NCBI RefSeq assembly: GCF_013112245.1
Contig: NZ_WVRN01000002.1
Span: 806,001 to 870,000 of the forward strand
Reading direction: 5' to 3'
Length of the DNA: 64,000 bases
Source: Ruegeria sp. HKCCD4315
GTDB taxonomy: Bacteria > Pseudomonadota > Alphaproteobacteria > Rhodobacterales > Rhodobacteraceae
Of this stretch, positions 52,041 through 61,043 are shown piece after piece (within the stretch, counting starts at the first letter, position 1; each line of letters begins with the position of its first letter). Position numbers and translations under genes: made by a program. The notes beneath the pieces were generated by a model, which was not told where the DNA came from, searched no databases, and worked only from the letters and a program-made list of their open reading frames with translations.

Positions 52041-53012
52041 TCAGATCACCCGATCGCGCGGCTCTCGGCCTTCAAAGAAGTCACTCAGGTTATCCAAAAC
52101 CCTGAACCCCATTGCCTCGCGCGCCTCGCGGGTGGCGCTGCCAAGATGCGGCAGCATCACGAGGTTGTCGCACTGCAGCAGATCTGCACAGATACGGGGT
52201 TCACCATCGAACACATCCAGTGCTGCACCGCCGATCATGTCGAACATAAGCGATTGGACCAGCGCCCGTTCGTCGACGACTTCACCACGCGCCGTGTTGA
52301 TCAGGAATGCGTCAGGTTTCATGAGGTCCAACCTGCGCGCATTGATCATGTGGCGGTTCGCAGCCCCACCGGGGCAATGAAGTGAGACGAAATCGCATTG
52401 CGGCAACAACTCATCAATTGACGTGACCTGAGTGGCATTGCACCGCGCCAATACAGCCGGGTCCACCGGGCTGCGGTTATAGACCAGCACGTCCATGCCA
52501 AAGCCGTGATGCGCACGGCGGGCCATCTCCTGACCGATGCGCCCATAGCCGATGATGCCAAGCGTCTTACCGCTGACTTTGGTCCCCACCAGATGCGTGG
52601 GTCGCCAACCGGTCCAGTTTCCGGCGCGCAACTCGCGTTCGCCTTCGCTGGCGCGGCGGGCCGCCATCAGCAGAAGTGTCATGGCAATGTCCGCCGTGCA
52701 CTCGGACAGAACATCGGGCGTGTTCGTCACGGTCATACCCAGTTCGCGGGCAGACGGCTCACAGATATGGCTGTAGCCCACTCCATAATTCGCAAGGATT
52801 TTTGTCTGCGCGCCAGATACGTCCAGCGCCTCGGCGCTGAGCGTATCGGTTACCGTAGGCAAGACCGCGTCATAGGATTTCAACGCCTGCCGGATTTCGG
52901 ACGGGGACAAAGGTTTGTCCCCGGTGTTCAGCACGGTGTTATAGTTCTCGGCCAACTGCGCCTCGACGGCAGCAGGCCAGCGGCGGGTCACAAGAACCGA
53001 AGGTTTGACCAT
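52041..53012 (-). CDS. hprA: Hydroxypyruvate/glyoxylate reductase (D-2-hydroxyacid dehydrogenase)
   Basis: A 323-residue D-isomer-specific 2-hydroxyacid dehydrogenase with NAD(P) motif IGYGRIGQE (about residues 150-158), HCPGG in the catalytic site and LPHLGSATREARE with the catalytic His. In a serine-cycle operon it reduces hydroxypyruvate made by SgaA to glycerate. The ATG ending at 53012 shares one base with the MtkB stop (TGATG). Glyoxylate reductase activity is a common side reaction. The glycerate kinase of the cycle is not in the window. Confidence 0.88.
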   Translation of the reverse strand: MVKPSVLVTRRWPAAVEAQLAENYNTVLNTGDKPLSPSEIRQALKSYDAVLPTVTDTLSAEALDVSGAQTKILANYGVGYSHICEPSARELGMTVTNTPDVLSECTADIAMTLLLMAARRASEGERELRAGNWTGWRPTHLVGTKVSGKTLGIIGYGRIGQEMARRAHHGFGMDVLVYNRSPVDPAVLARCNATQVTSIDELLPQCDFVSLHCPGGAANRHMINARRLDLMKPDAFLINTARGEVVDERALVQSLMFDMIGGAALDVFDGEPRICADLLQCDNLVMLPHLGSATREAREAMGFRVLDNLSDFFEGREPRDRVI

Positions 53013-53899
53013 CACGCAGCCTCCATCACACGCGCAATTGTTTCACCAATCACGGCAGGGTTTTCCGCCACGGTCACTCCAGCGGCAGACAGGATTTCGA
53101 CCTTCTCGCTGGCGCTTTCGCCAAAGGCCGAGATGATCGCACCTGCATGGCCCATGGTCCGCCCTTTCGGAGCAGTCAGGCCCGCAACATAGGCGATCAC
53201 CGGTTTGGTGATGTGGTCACGAATATACTCTGCCGCCTCGGCTTCCTGCGGGCCGCCAATCTCACCAATCATGGCGATGACATGGGTGTCTTCGTCGTCT
53301 TCGAACCGTTGAAGGATGTCCTTGAACGATGACCCGTTGATGGGGTCGCCCCCGATCCCGACGCTGGTTGAAACACCAATCCCGCGCTCTTTCAGCTGCG
53401 CTGCGGCCTCATAGCCCAGCGTGCCAGAGCGACCGATGATCCCGACATGCCCCGGCAGGTAGATGTGACCCGGCATGATCCCCAGCAACGCTTTGCCCGG
53501 CGAAATGGTGCCCGCGCAGTTCGGACCGGTCAGAACCATACGTTTGTCCTTGGGGTAACGGTACATGTAACGTTTCACCCGGATCATGTCTTGCGCCGGG
53601 ATACCGTCGGTTATGCAAACGCAGTACCGGATACCGGCATCCGCTGCTTCCATGATCGAATCCGCTGCAAAAGGTGGGGGAACGAAAACAAGGCTGGCAT
53701 CTGCGCCGGTCGCCTCAACGGCTTGTTTGACGGTGTCAAAAACCGGAACGCCTTCGACGGTTTCACCTCCCTTGCCGGGAACGACGCCACCTACGACATT
53801 CGTGCCATATTTCAGCATGTCTTTGGTGTGAAACCGCGCCATCCGGCCGGTGATGCCCTGTACGATGACACGCGAGTCGCGATCGAGAAGAATGCTCAT
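53012..53899 (-). CDS. mtkB: Malate-CoA ligase small subunit
   Basis: A 295-residue succinyl-CoA synthetase alpha-like protein. The phosphohistidine is near His251 (MGHAGAIIS), with NCAGTISPG and SGTLGYEA as CoA/nucleotide segments. Start ATG ending at 53899 shares one base with the MtkA stop (TAATG). It is malate thiokinase rather than succinyl-CoA synthetase by neighbourhood: SgaA, HprA and malyl-CoA lyase surround it. Two subunits activate malate to malyl-CoA, the substrate of the lyase at 49672. Confidence 0.87.
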   Translation of the reverse strand: MSILLDRDSRVIVQGITGRMARFHTKDMLKYGTNVVGGVVPGKGGETVEGVPVFDTVKQAVEATGADASLVFVPPPFAADSIMEAADAGIRYCVCITDGIPAQDMIRVKRYMYRYPKDKRMVLTGPNCAGTISPGKALLGIMPGHIYLPGHVGIIGRSGTLGYEAAAQLKERGIGVSTSVGIGGDPINGSSFKDILQRFEDDEDTHVIAMIGEIGGPQEAEAAEYIRDHITKPVIAYVAGLTAPKGRTMGHAGAIISAFGESASEKVEILSAAGVTVAENPAVIGETIARVMEAA

Positions 53900-55095
53900 T
53901 ACACAGCCCTCATCTTGGTGCCTTGGGTAAGGTCGTTTTTCCATGCGCCCACGGCGCGTTCTGCCGCTTCCATAAGTGTTGTGGCGCGAATGATCGGAAG
54001 GCCGGACTTGGCAAGGATTTTCTGGCCTTCTTCGACATTGGTACCAGCGAGCCGGACAACGACCGGAAGGTCGATATCCAATTCTTTCAGCGCCTGAACG
54101 ACGCCCTCGGCCACCCAATCGCAGCGGTTGATGCCTGCGAAAATGTTGACGAGGATGGCCTGGACATTGGTGTCCGACAGAACGAGCCGAAACGCCTTGG
54201 CGACCCGTTCTGGCGAAGCCCCGCCCCCAATGTCGAGGAAGTTTGCAGGCTCACCCCCTGCCAGCTTGATCGTGTCCATTGTGGCCATCGCCAGACCGGC
54301 GCCATTGACGATGCAACCGATGTTTCCGTCCAAACCCACGTAAGACAGCCCCCGGTCCGCCGCACGGCTTTCGCGCGGGTCTTCCTGGCTTTTGTCGCGC
54401 AGTTCGGCGATCTGCGGGTGGCGGAACAGAGCGTTGTCGTCAAAGCTCATCTTTGCGTCCAACGCCAGAACGCGGTCGTCGCCGGTGATGACCAGCGGGT
54501 TGATCTCGACCATGGTGGCATCCAAGTCGCTGAACGCGGCATAGCAACCCTGCAGTGTGCGCACCATCTGCTGGATCAGCTTGGGTTCAAGACCAAGCTT
54601 GAACGCAATTTCACGCGCTTGGAATTCCTGAAGCCCAACTGCCGGTTCCACAATGGATCGCACGATGCTGTCCGGACGGTCGGCCGAGATATCCTCGATT
54701 TCCATACCACCCTCTGACGAGGCAACAATCATCACCCGCTGGCTGGATCGGTCCAGAACAAAGCCCAGATAAATCTCGCGATCAATCGGCACGGCGGCTT
54801 CGACGTAAACGCGGTAGATCCCTTTGCCTTCCGGCCCCGTTTGATGCGTGACCAGCTTACGACCGAACAGGTCATCGCAGGCCTGATAAATCTCGTTTTC
54901 AGTGTTGCACAGCTTGACCCCTCCGGCCTTGCCGCGCCCACCCGCATGGACCTGCGCTTTGACGATCCATTTGTCACCGCCCAGCTCGCGCGCCCGATAG
55001 GCCGCCTGTTCCGGGCTGTAGGCAAGCGCGCCCGCAGGGACGTCCACCCCGAAATTGGAAAGAAGTTCTTTCGCTTGGTACTCATGAATATCCAT
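53899..55095 (-). CDS. mtkA: Malate-CoA ligase large subunit
   Basis: A 398-residue ATP-grasp succinyl-CoA synthetase beta-like protein ([12 protein letters not shown] start, [10 protein letters not shown] phosphate-binding segment, [22 protein letters not shown]). The ATG ending at 55095 has GGGAGGA six bases upstream; a TTG six bases earlier is less likely. With MtkB it forms malyl-CoA from malate, CoA and ATP. Neighbouring serine-cycle genes separate it from the TCA-cycle enzyme SucC, to which it is paralogous. Confidence 0.87.
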   Translation of the reverse strand: MDIHEYQAKELLSNFGVDVPAGALAYSPEQAAYRARELGGDKWIVKAQVHAGGRGKAGGVKLCNTENEIYQACDDLFGRKLVTHQTGPEGKGIYRVYVEAAVPIDREIYLGFVLDRSSQRVMIVASSEGGMEIEDISADRPDSIVRSIVEPAVGLQEFQAREIAFKLGLEPKLIQQMVRTLQGCYAAFSDLDATMVEINPLVITGDDRVLALDAKMSFDDNALFRHPQIAELRDKSQEDPRESRAADRGLSYVGLDGNIGCIVNGAGLAMATMDTIKLAGGEPANFLDIGGGASPERVAKAFRLVLSDTNVQAILVNIFAGINRCDWVAEGVVQALKELDIDLPVVVRLAGTNVEEGQKILAKSGLPIIRATTLMEAAERAVGAWKNDLTQGTKMRAV

Positions 55096-55123
55096 CTGCA
55101 ATCCTCCCGTTCATGCAGTGTGG

Positions 55124-56365
55124 TTAAGCAGCGATTGAAGTGCCGTAGCGGCTTTCAAGCAAAGCCTCGATCGCATCTCGATCAACCTCTCCGCCAAGCT
55201 CGCGCAGGGCTTCGGCGAACAGACGTACGATCCGGCTGACCGCGTCGCGGTTCAACTGATTGAGGATTCCGATCCGTACCTGTACCGGAGCGCTGAGAGT
55301 CGGCCAGATGCCAAATCCCCGTGCGCGGCAGTTCTGGACCAGCTCCATCTCACGCCCCGCCAGTTCCGGCGGCAGGTTCAGAACAACAAGGCTGGGCATG
55401 TCCGATGTCACTTCGCAGCCCATTTCGATCACCGCATCGCGCAGAACCTTCTCATGAGTGCGGTAGGCCATGGCCCGCTTTGCCAGGCTTTCTTGCAGGG
55501 TCAGTCGCAGGGCTTCGTGGAACGCCGCAACGGCGTATCCCGAATGCGTCCGGTGATAAGTTCCCTTCTCTACGTCTTGCCCATCGACAATGCCCCAATG
55601 GCGCGCTTCAAAGATCGGATTGTGAACATAGGAGTATGCACCTGACGCCTTCAAACTTTCGATATAAGCATCCGTAAAGCTGACCGGCGCGTAGGTCAGC
55701 GGCAGACAGCACAGACCTTTTTGCGGGCAAGACGCCCACCCGGCGATCCCGGGGTACTCGTCAATTGAAAAATCATCCGCACCCAACGACGAAACCGCGT
55801 CGATCAGACCCATGACACCATTGCGTTCACAGGCGTCCGAAAAGCCGCGCAGATCGTTGACACGCCCGGATCCGGTTTCCCAATGCGCCATGAACGCCCA
55901 TTTGGGCTGGTGCTCAGACAATGCAGCGTCAACCAGTTCACATGTCACCGGCTGACCGTGCGGAACCTCGATCACGGTGACACTGGCGGCTTGCGGGTCA
56001 AGCGGGTTGGATGCGTGTTCTTGAGGTGTAGCTGCCTTGATCCGCAGGGTCAGAGCGTCGATACCCGAGAATGTCCCGTTGGCAAACGCCACAACCTTGT
56101 CGCCAGGCATGACGGCAGAGAACATAGCGTCCAGAGCGCTCCAACCGGTGCCTGCGACCGCAAAAGTATAGGTGTTGGACGTGCCCCAGATCTTTCGCAG
56201 CATGTGTTTGCACTCGATCATGCCCCGCAGAACGTCACCCTGCATGTGATCCGCCACGCCTGCGCTGCTGAAGGCGCGCAGGACACGGGCGTCGGTGTTG
56301 CCCGGTCCCGGGCCAGCGGCCAGAGTCTCGGGGATCTCAAGAGGAGGGAAAATCTGAAACGTCAT
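55124..56365 (-). CDS. sgaA: Serine-glyoxylate aminotransferase
   Basis: A 413-residue class V PLP aminotransferase. Seen are GPGPGNTDARVLRA at the N-terminus, DAVSSLGADD with the PLP Asp, and the PLP lysine in SCPQKGLCCLP. It swaps the amino group of serine with glyoxylate to give hydroxypyruvate and glycine, the entry step of the serine cycle. It is the first gene of the five-step operon running to mcl1 and starts 219 bases from a divergent LuxR-type regulator. Confidence 0.88.
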   Translation of the reverse strand: MTFQIFPPLEIPETLAAGPGPGNTDARVLRAFSSAGVADHMQGDVLRGMIECKHMLRKIWGTSNTYTFAVAGTGWSALDAMFSAVMPGDKVVAFANGTFSGIDALTLRIKAATPQEHASNPLDPQAASVTVIEVPHGQPVTCELVDAALSEHQPKWAFMAHWETGSGRVNDLRGFSDACERNGVMGLIDAVSSLGADDFSIDEYPGIAGWASCPQKGLCCLPLTYAPVSFTDAYIESLKASGAYSYVHNPIFEARHWGIVDGQDVEKGTYHRTHSGYAVAAFHEALRLTLQESLAKRAMAYRTHEKVLRDAVIEMGCEVTSDMPSLVVLNLPPELAGREMELVQNCRARGFGIWPTLSAPVQVRIGILNQLNRDAVSRIVRLFAEALRELGGEVDRDAIEALLESRYGTSIAA

Positions 56366-56490
56366 CGTCTGTCATCCTCGGCGTTGGTCGGGCTCTTGGA
56401 CCCGTCATGTTTCGTTGCCGGACAGAAAACGCCGCCTTGCGCAATGACGCAACGTAACTTACTACTGCTTTAGGATGGCCAAAAGGATGG

Positions 56491-56557
56491 GGAATTTCCC
56501 ACCAGAATTGGTAAAAATACCAAGGTATACTGAGTTTTCACCTACCCGTTTGGGTAG
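56491..56557. promoter_or_regulatory. Inverted-repeat array in the serine-cycle/LuxR divergent promoter
   Basis: Three inverted repeats lie in the 219-base region: GGGAATTTCCC (56491-56501), TTGGTA-AAAA-TACCAA (56509-56524) and CTACCC-GTTT-GGGTAG (56542-56557). The last two share arm length (6) and spacer (4), and their centres are 33 bases apart, about three helical turns. TTGGGTA recurs at 56550 and 56571. They are candidate sites for the LuxR-type regulator. Confidence 0.5.
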
Positions 56558-56584
56558 TAAATTGCGAAAGTTGGGTAAAAACAG

Positions 56585-57214
56585 ATGATTGGCGCGCCAG
56601 GTACCCCTATTGATGTCATGCTGGCAGACGGCAATCCGCTGGTTCTGTCTGCCATGTCTGAAATCTTTGAACGCGACCCGCGATTCTCGTTGGTGGCGAC
56701 GTCAGCCACCGCCGAAGGGTTCCTGGGAACCGTCATGCGAGTTCCGGTTCAGGTCGGGGTGGTCGACTGGAACCTCCCGGTGCTCGGAGCAGCAAAGCTG
56801 ATCGAGGTTCTCCGAGAACAGGCCAATGCTCCACGGTTTGTGGTGTATGGGGATGTCACCAGCGAAACGCCGCGGCTGGCCATGCAAGCCGGGGCTGCCG
56901 GTTTCGCAGCGCGATCCGGCGAGGTCGAAGGCTTGCTTGAAACCTGCGCCGATGTGGCGGCTGGCAAAATGGTCTTTCCATTCATCGACGTTCGGAAAAT
57001 GCAACAGGACCCAATCCAAAGCCTGTCCCGCAAAGAACGCACCATTCTTGAAGCCTTGGCCCAAGGCATGTCAAATCGGGACCTTTCAAAAGAGCTTCAG
57101 ATTTCGACGAATACGGTCAAATTTCACCTGTCCAATATCTATGACAAGCTGGCCGTGAAAAACAGAACTCAGGCCATAGCGTTTTACTATTCGTCCAGAT
57201 CCGCACTGGATTAG
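56585..57214 (+). CDS. LuxR-type response regulator-like protein with atypical receiver
   Basis: A 209-residue NarL/LuxR-type protein: receiver-like domain (residues 8-125) and a C-terminal LuxR helix-turn-helix (about 146-205; LSRKERTILEALAQG, STNTVKFHLSNIYDKL). Asp61 is at the phosphoacceptor place (VGVVDWNLP) and Asp15 is kept, but the conserved Lys of the switch is Arg110 (FAARSG), so phosphorylation-dependent signalling may be altered. No sensor kinase gene is next to it. It probably controls the divergent serine-cycle operon. Confidence 0.83.
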   Translation: MIGAPGTPIDVMLADGNPLVLSAMSEIFERDPRFSLVATSATAEGFLGTVMRVPVQVGVVDWNLPVLGAAKLIEVLREQANAPRFVVYGDVTSETPRLAMQAGAAGFAARSGEVEGLLETCADVAAGKMVFPFIDVRKMQQDPIQSLSRKERTILEALAQGMSNRDLSKELQISTNTVKFHLSNIYDKLAVKNRTQAIAFYYSSRSALD

Positions 57215-57329
57215 GACCATGGTCCGAGGTCTGCTGTCCAGAATGCCCAGCGGCGCAGTGCTCACTAATTCCGTTTCTCCAAAGCCCAATCGTCCTTTAT
57301 CCTGATCTTGAAAAAGCAGGAGCACCCCG

Positions 57330-58175
57330 ATGGACATCACACCCCTCACCGGCGGCTTGGGCGCTGAAATCGACGGCGCCGATATTCGAGACAGCGGGCA
57401 ATTCCCTGATATCCACCAAGCCTTTGCCAAGTATTCCGTTATCGTCTTAAGGGGTCAAACTGCCACCCCTGAAGACCATCTGAACTTTGCTCGCAGCTTC
57501 GGCGCGATCAACGTCAACCGTTTCTTCAAACCGGTTGATGGCCATCCCGAGATTGCGACGGTACTCAAAGAAAAAGACCAGAAAGAAGCGGTGGGTGAAG
57601 GGTGGCACACCGATCATTCCTATGACGAAGCGCCAGCCATGGGATCAATCCTGCATGCGATTGAGATGCCGCCCTATGGAGGAGACACGCTGTTTGTGTC
57701 TATGGCAGCCGCGTATGAGGCACTCTCGGCCCCAATGCGTCAGTTTCTAGACGGGCTGACTGCTGTGCATTCTTCACGTCACGTCTTTGGTGCCGCCATA
57801 CAAGACAGCGAAGCCGCCAAGAGCGGTCGATTAGGCAACGCAGACGCCGCAACACAAGATGCGCACCATCCCATTGTCATCACACATCCACTCAGCGGGC
57901 GTCGTGGTCTTTTTGTGAACCCTGTCTTCACAACGCACATCGAAGGGCTCAGCAAAGACGAGTCTGATGCAATTCTTGGGATGCTGTACGAGCACTGCAA
58001 ACAACCCGAGTTCCAATGCCGCGTGCGCTGGCGCGCGGGCGACATAACGATGTGGGACAACAGAGCCACATGGCACAAGGCAATCAACGACTATCACGGT
58101 TTTCGACGCCTGATGCACCGGGTCACGGTTGAAGGCGTCGCGTTGTCCAACCCTGCTGAAAACAAGGACAGCTAA
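57330..58175 (+). CDS. TauD/TfdA-family 2-oxoglutarate-dependent dioxygenase
   Basis: A 281-residue Fe(II)/2-oxoglutarate dioxygenase. Iron ligands His93 and Asp95 (WHTDHS) and the distal His near residue 248 (ATWHKA) are visible, with the 2-oxoglutarate-binding Arg in HRVTVEG. Substrates range over taurine, sulfonates, and quaternary amines (gamma-butyrobetaine, trimethyllysine). The gene follows the LuxR gene with AGGAG before its ATG. Its stop overlaps tail-to-tail the stop of the peroxidase gene (58172-58175). Confidence 0.85.
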   Translation: MDITPLTGGLGAEIDGADIRDSGQFPDIHQAFAKYSVIVLRGQTATPEDHLNFARSFGAINVNRFFKPVDGHPEIATVLKEKDQKEAVGEGWHTDHSYDEAPAMGSILHAIEMPPYGGDTLFVSMAAAYEALSAPMRQFLDGLTAVHSSRHVFGAAIQDSEAAKSGRLGNADAATQDAHHPIVITHPLSGRRGLFVNPVFTTHIEGLSKDESDAILGMLYEHCKQPEFQCRVRWRAGDITMWDNRATWHKAINDYHGFRRLMHRVTVEGVALSNPAENKDS

Positions 58176-59464
58176 GGAACAAATCCACTGGGCACGCCAA
58201 AAATCGGTGCATCCACACTGGAACCTGTCAAAGCGTCCATAAAAGCGATCAGATTCTGGATTTCCATGTCCGAGAGTTCAATCGGATCAATGTCAGTTTT
58301 GCTGCGTTGACGTTCCATTTCCAGTCGATCATCCCAAACCAGAAAGTCAGCGTCGTGCAACCACGAAACCTCGGGCAACCCGGCCATATCGGGCGTCCAG
58401 GCATCCAAACTTGCCTGAGGGTTAAGATGATGGCGGATGACGCTTTCAAGGTCAGGGAAAGCCCCGTTGTGACCGTAAGGGGCCGTCAAAGCAACGTTGC
58501 GCAACATGGGGGTGCGAAACCTGTAGGCATCTTCCAACCGATTGCTTTCACCCATACGACCAACGTCACGCGCATACGGATCCCATTGACGGGTTCGACC
58601 CGGACCAAAAGGAGGAATGGCCAAAGCATGGAATTCCTGATCGGACATCAACGGTCCCGCGTGGCACGCGGAACAGTTTGCCTTACCATAGAACAGATCC
58701 ATCCCGTCTTTTTGAACGGTTGATAACGCATTCATGTCCCCAGCAAGATAGCGATCAAATGGGCTGTCGGTGCTCCTCCACTCGATGGCCATGAACGCGG
58801 CCAAAGCGTTGGCGATATGGGTGATTGTGATGTCTTCCGTGGTTTCAATCTCATCAAATGCTGCGACCATTGCCGGGCCGTAATGGGGATCCGTTCTTAC
58901 GCGTTTGGCAAGGATCGGCCACCCCTTGTCGATCCGATCGTGGACGGCCCCGGTGACTTGGTTTTCGGCCACGTTACCGGCCATTTCGAATTGCGAGGTC
59001 AGCGGAAAAAGCGCTTGCGCAGCGAGTAGTGAGTTTAAGCCTTCAGGTAACCATTCCTGAGCGGGTGAGTTGAACCCGTTGCCGTAGACATCCGAGATGC
59101 TCAACCGGCCATCGTGAAACACCGTGTGGATGTCTTTTGCCCCTAGGTTCCAAAGCCCCGGCGAATTTCGGGGAATGCGTTTTCGAATCCTGTCTGCACC
59201 GATGCCGGGTGTGCGCTCTGGCCCCAACCCCTGTCCGCCTTCTCCGATGCCCAGCGACACCCCATCCGAGGTACCGAAGTCCGGGTGGTGGCAATGGGCG
59301 CAGGATATGTTTCGATTGCCCGACAGGATCGGATCGTAAAACAGTTGATGACCGATGGCGGCCTGTTCCATATCAAAAGGCAGGAAGTCATCATCTGTCA
59401 GAGGGCGCGGCACATCCTGTGCCGCAGCGCTCCCGGCCAAGAGGAAAGCAACCCCATGCGCCAG
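58172..59464 (-). CDS. Di-haem cytochrome c peroxidase/MauG-family protein, start uncertain
   Basis: About 430 residues with two haem-binding CxxCH motifs, CAHCH at 55-59 and CSACH at 264-268 (numbered from the putative CTG start at 59464). The segment from AHGVAFLLAG to SAAAQ reads as a signal peptide, so a periplasmic protein. In the right frame there is no ATG, GTG or suitable TTG near it; CTG at 59464 is the best available, and the start may overlap the divergent Sel1 gene by 9 bases or more. Function: peroxidase or protein-modifying oxidase. Confidence 0.72.
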   Translation of the reverse strand: MAHGVAFLLAGSAAAQDVPRPLTDDDFLPFDMEQAAIGHQLFYDPILSGNRNISCAHCHHPDFGTSDGVSLGIGEGGQGLGPERTPGIGADRIRKRIPRNSPGLWNLGAKDIHTVFHDGRLSISDVYGNGFNSPAQEWLPEGLNSLLAAQALFPLTSQFEMAGNVAENQVTGAVHDRIDKGWPILAKRVRTDPHYGPAMVAAFDEIETTEDITITHIANALAAFMAIEWRSTDSPFDRYLAGDMNALSTVQKDGMDLFYGKANCSACHAGPLMSDQEFHALAIPPFGPGRTRQWDPYARDVGRMGESNRLEDAYRFRTPMLRNVALTAPYGHNGAFPDLESVIRHHLNPQASLDAWTPDMAGLPEVSWLHDADFLVWDDRLEMERQRSKTDIDPIELSDMEIQNLIAFMDALTGSSVDAPIFGVPSGFVP

Positions 59465-59926
59465 TTTGTACTTGCCCTTTGTCTGCTTGCCAGCCCGGCG
59501 CTCGCCGAACTGGAACAGGCGCGCGATTTGATGGAGGCTGGCGAGTTTGAGGCCGCGCGCAAAGAACTGCTGCCCGCCGCCCGCTCGGGCAATGCCGAGG
59601 CCGAGGAATTGATCGGCGTGATGTACGGGTTGGGCCTGGGCGTCGAACGGGACTATGAGCGCGCGTTCGAATGGTATCTGCGCGCCTCGATGAAGGGGCA
59701 TCCGGGGGCCCAGTCGGGGGTTGGCTGGTATTATGAGTTGGGTCTTGGGATGCCCGCGCCTGATCTGGTCAGGGCTTACATGTGGTACACGCTCAGCGCC
59801 ATTGGGGGCGATCCCGACGCGGCGATCAGCCTTGAGGAAGTAATCAAGAAAATGTCGCCGGAGCAGATCGAAAGAGCGCATGTTCTGGTGAACGACTACA
59901 AAGGGTGGATGTACCCGTTTCGGTAA
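59456..59926 (+). CDS. Sel1-repeat secreted protein
   Basis: A 156-residue protein with a Sec signal peptide (MRQFVLALCLLASPALA cleaved before ELEQ) and about three Sel1/TPR-like repeats (AEAEELIGVMYGLGLGVERDYERAFEWY, then two more). Such repeats mediate protein-protein contacts. A GAGGA site 10 bases before the ATG at 59456 fixes the start. It is head-to-head with the peroxidase gene; whether they cooperate is unknown. The repeat string above is a description, not the whole sequence. Confidence 0.75.
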   Translation: MRQFVLALCLLASPALAELEQARDLMEAGEFEAARKELLPAARSGNAEAEELIGVMYGLGLGVERDYERAFEWYLRASMKGHPGAQSGVGWYYELGLGMPAPDLVRAYMWYTLSAIGGDPDAAISLEEVIKKMSPEQIERAHVLVNDYKGWMYPFR

Positions 59927-59927
59927 G

Positions 59928-59951
59928 GGCCGGGCCTTAGGGGCCCGACCC
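59928..59951. terminator. Hairpin between convergent Sel1 and TRAP binding-protein genes
   Basis: CGGGCC (59931-59936) and GGCCCG (59942-59947) make a GC-rich 6-base-pair stem with a 5-base loop in the 31 bases between the two stop codons. Possible bidirectional terminator; no T run. Confidence 0.35.
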
Positions 59952-59957
59952 GGAAGC

Positions 59958-61019
59958 TTAGTTCAGATCCGCATCGCGCGACGCGTTCACATCGGCCTCA
60001 GCCGCCGCCACCGCATCTGTCAACGCAACAAAGATCTCGTCTCCACGCGCGACATTGGACTGGAACCAGTCATAGACCGGCGTTGCGGCCTCTTTGAACG
60101 CAGCCTTCTGGTCAGGTGTCAGCACATAGAGATCGCCGCCACCGGCGACAAAATCCTCATAGGCTTGGATCGACTTGCGCTTGGGCGAGGCAAACGTAGC
60201 CTGTTGCAGCGCATAGAACCCGTCGACCACGACGCGGCGCATGTCCTCGGGCATTTCCTGGAACTTGGCGTTGTTCATCCACCACAGCGCGCCCATATAG
60301 GCGTGGCCGTCCAGCGTTACGTACTGCAGGCCCGCATCCGGGAATTTCATGCCCATGATGTCGGTGATGCCGTTCTTGGACCCTTCAACAACGCCGGTCT
60401 GAAAGCTGGTGAACAGTTCCGGCCACGGGATCGGGGTGGGCGATGCGCCCAGCGCTTTGACCAATTCCTGCGGCAAGTCAGCAACCACGGTGCGAATTTT
60501 CAAACCTTCCATATCCGCGGGCTCCGCGATGCGGCGCTGCGTGTTGGCGAAGTTGCGCCAGCCACCGGTGTTGCCGATGGTCATCAAACGGATCGCGCCG
60601 CCCGAGTCCTCAAGCGCCATGTCGCGCATGGTGCGGGTAAAATCGCCGGACAGAACATGTTCGGCAATCCGGTCGTCAGCCATCAAATAGGGCAGATCCA
60701 GAACCTGCACGTATGGGAAAATGCCAGACGCACCACCAGAAGTGGAGATGTAGATGTCGATGGTACCGTCTGCCACACCCTGCAAGCACTCGGCCCCGTT
60801 CGAGCACAGTTGCGTGCCAATAAACAATTCGACTTCAATCGCGCCGTTCGAGGCGGCCTCGACATAGTTCTTGAAGACGATCAGGCCGTCATAGTCCTCG
60901 TCGTTTTCGTTCGAATTGGCAGTGGCGCGCAGCGTGTAGTCGGCAGCTGTTGCCGCGATGGAAGACGCGGCCACAAGCGAAGTGGCCACCGCTGCGGTTT
61001 TGATGAAGTTTCTGAGCAT
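59958..61019 (-). CDS. TRAP transporter periplasmic binding protein (DctP family)
   Basis: A 353-residue secreted TRAP-type solute-binding protein with a signal peptide of about 26 residues (SSIAATAADYT cleavage zone). It has the family pattern of a central ligand helix and the R-containing carboxylate-binding segment (GLKIRTVVADLPQELVKALG). It is the last gene of the minus-strand TRAP operon, 24 bases after the DctM gene. The ligand is likely a carboxylate; the associated flavin reductase and aldo/keto reductase do not narrow this. Confidence 0.88.
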   Translation of the reverse strand: MLRNFIKTAAVATSLVAASSIAATAADYTLRATANSNENDEDYDGLIVFKNYVEAASNGAIEVELFIGTQLCSNGAECLQGVADGTIDIYISTSGGASGIFPYVQVLDLPYLMADDRIAEHVLSGDFTRTMRDMALEDSGGAIRLMTIGNTGGWRNFANTQRRIAEPADMEGLKIRTVVADLPQELVKALGASPTPIPWPELFTSFQTGVVEGSKNGITDIMGMKFPDAGLQYVTLDGHAYMGALWWMNNAKFQEMPEDMRRVVVDGFYALQQATFASPKRKSIQAYEDFVAGGGDLYVLTPDQKAAFKEAATPVYDWFQSNVARGDEIFVALTDAVAAAEADVNASRDADLN

Positions 61020-61043
61020 GCGTTTCCTCCCTGTGGAACTCAG

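Noticed and set aside
53012..55095. Succinyl-CoA synthetase of the TCA cycle
   Set aside because: The flanking SgaA, HprA, GlyA and malyl-CoA lyase genes and their near-zero spacing favour malate-CoA ligase. No other TCA genes are adjacent.
57214..57225. Palindrome GGACCATGGTCC after the LuxR-type gene
   Set aside because: It starts at the last base of the stop codon and the 12-base symmetry can occur by chance. No neighbouring gene start supports an operator role.
59398..59458. ATG at 59458 as the peroxidase start
   Set aside because: It is out of frame with the haem-binding part and ends at a stop within about 20 codons (product ends MCRAL).
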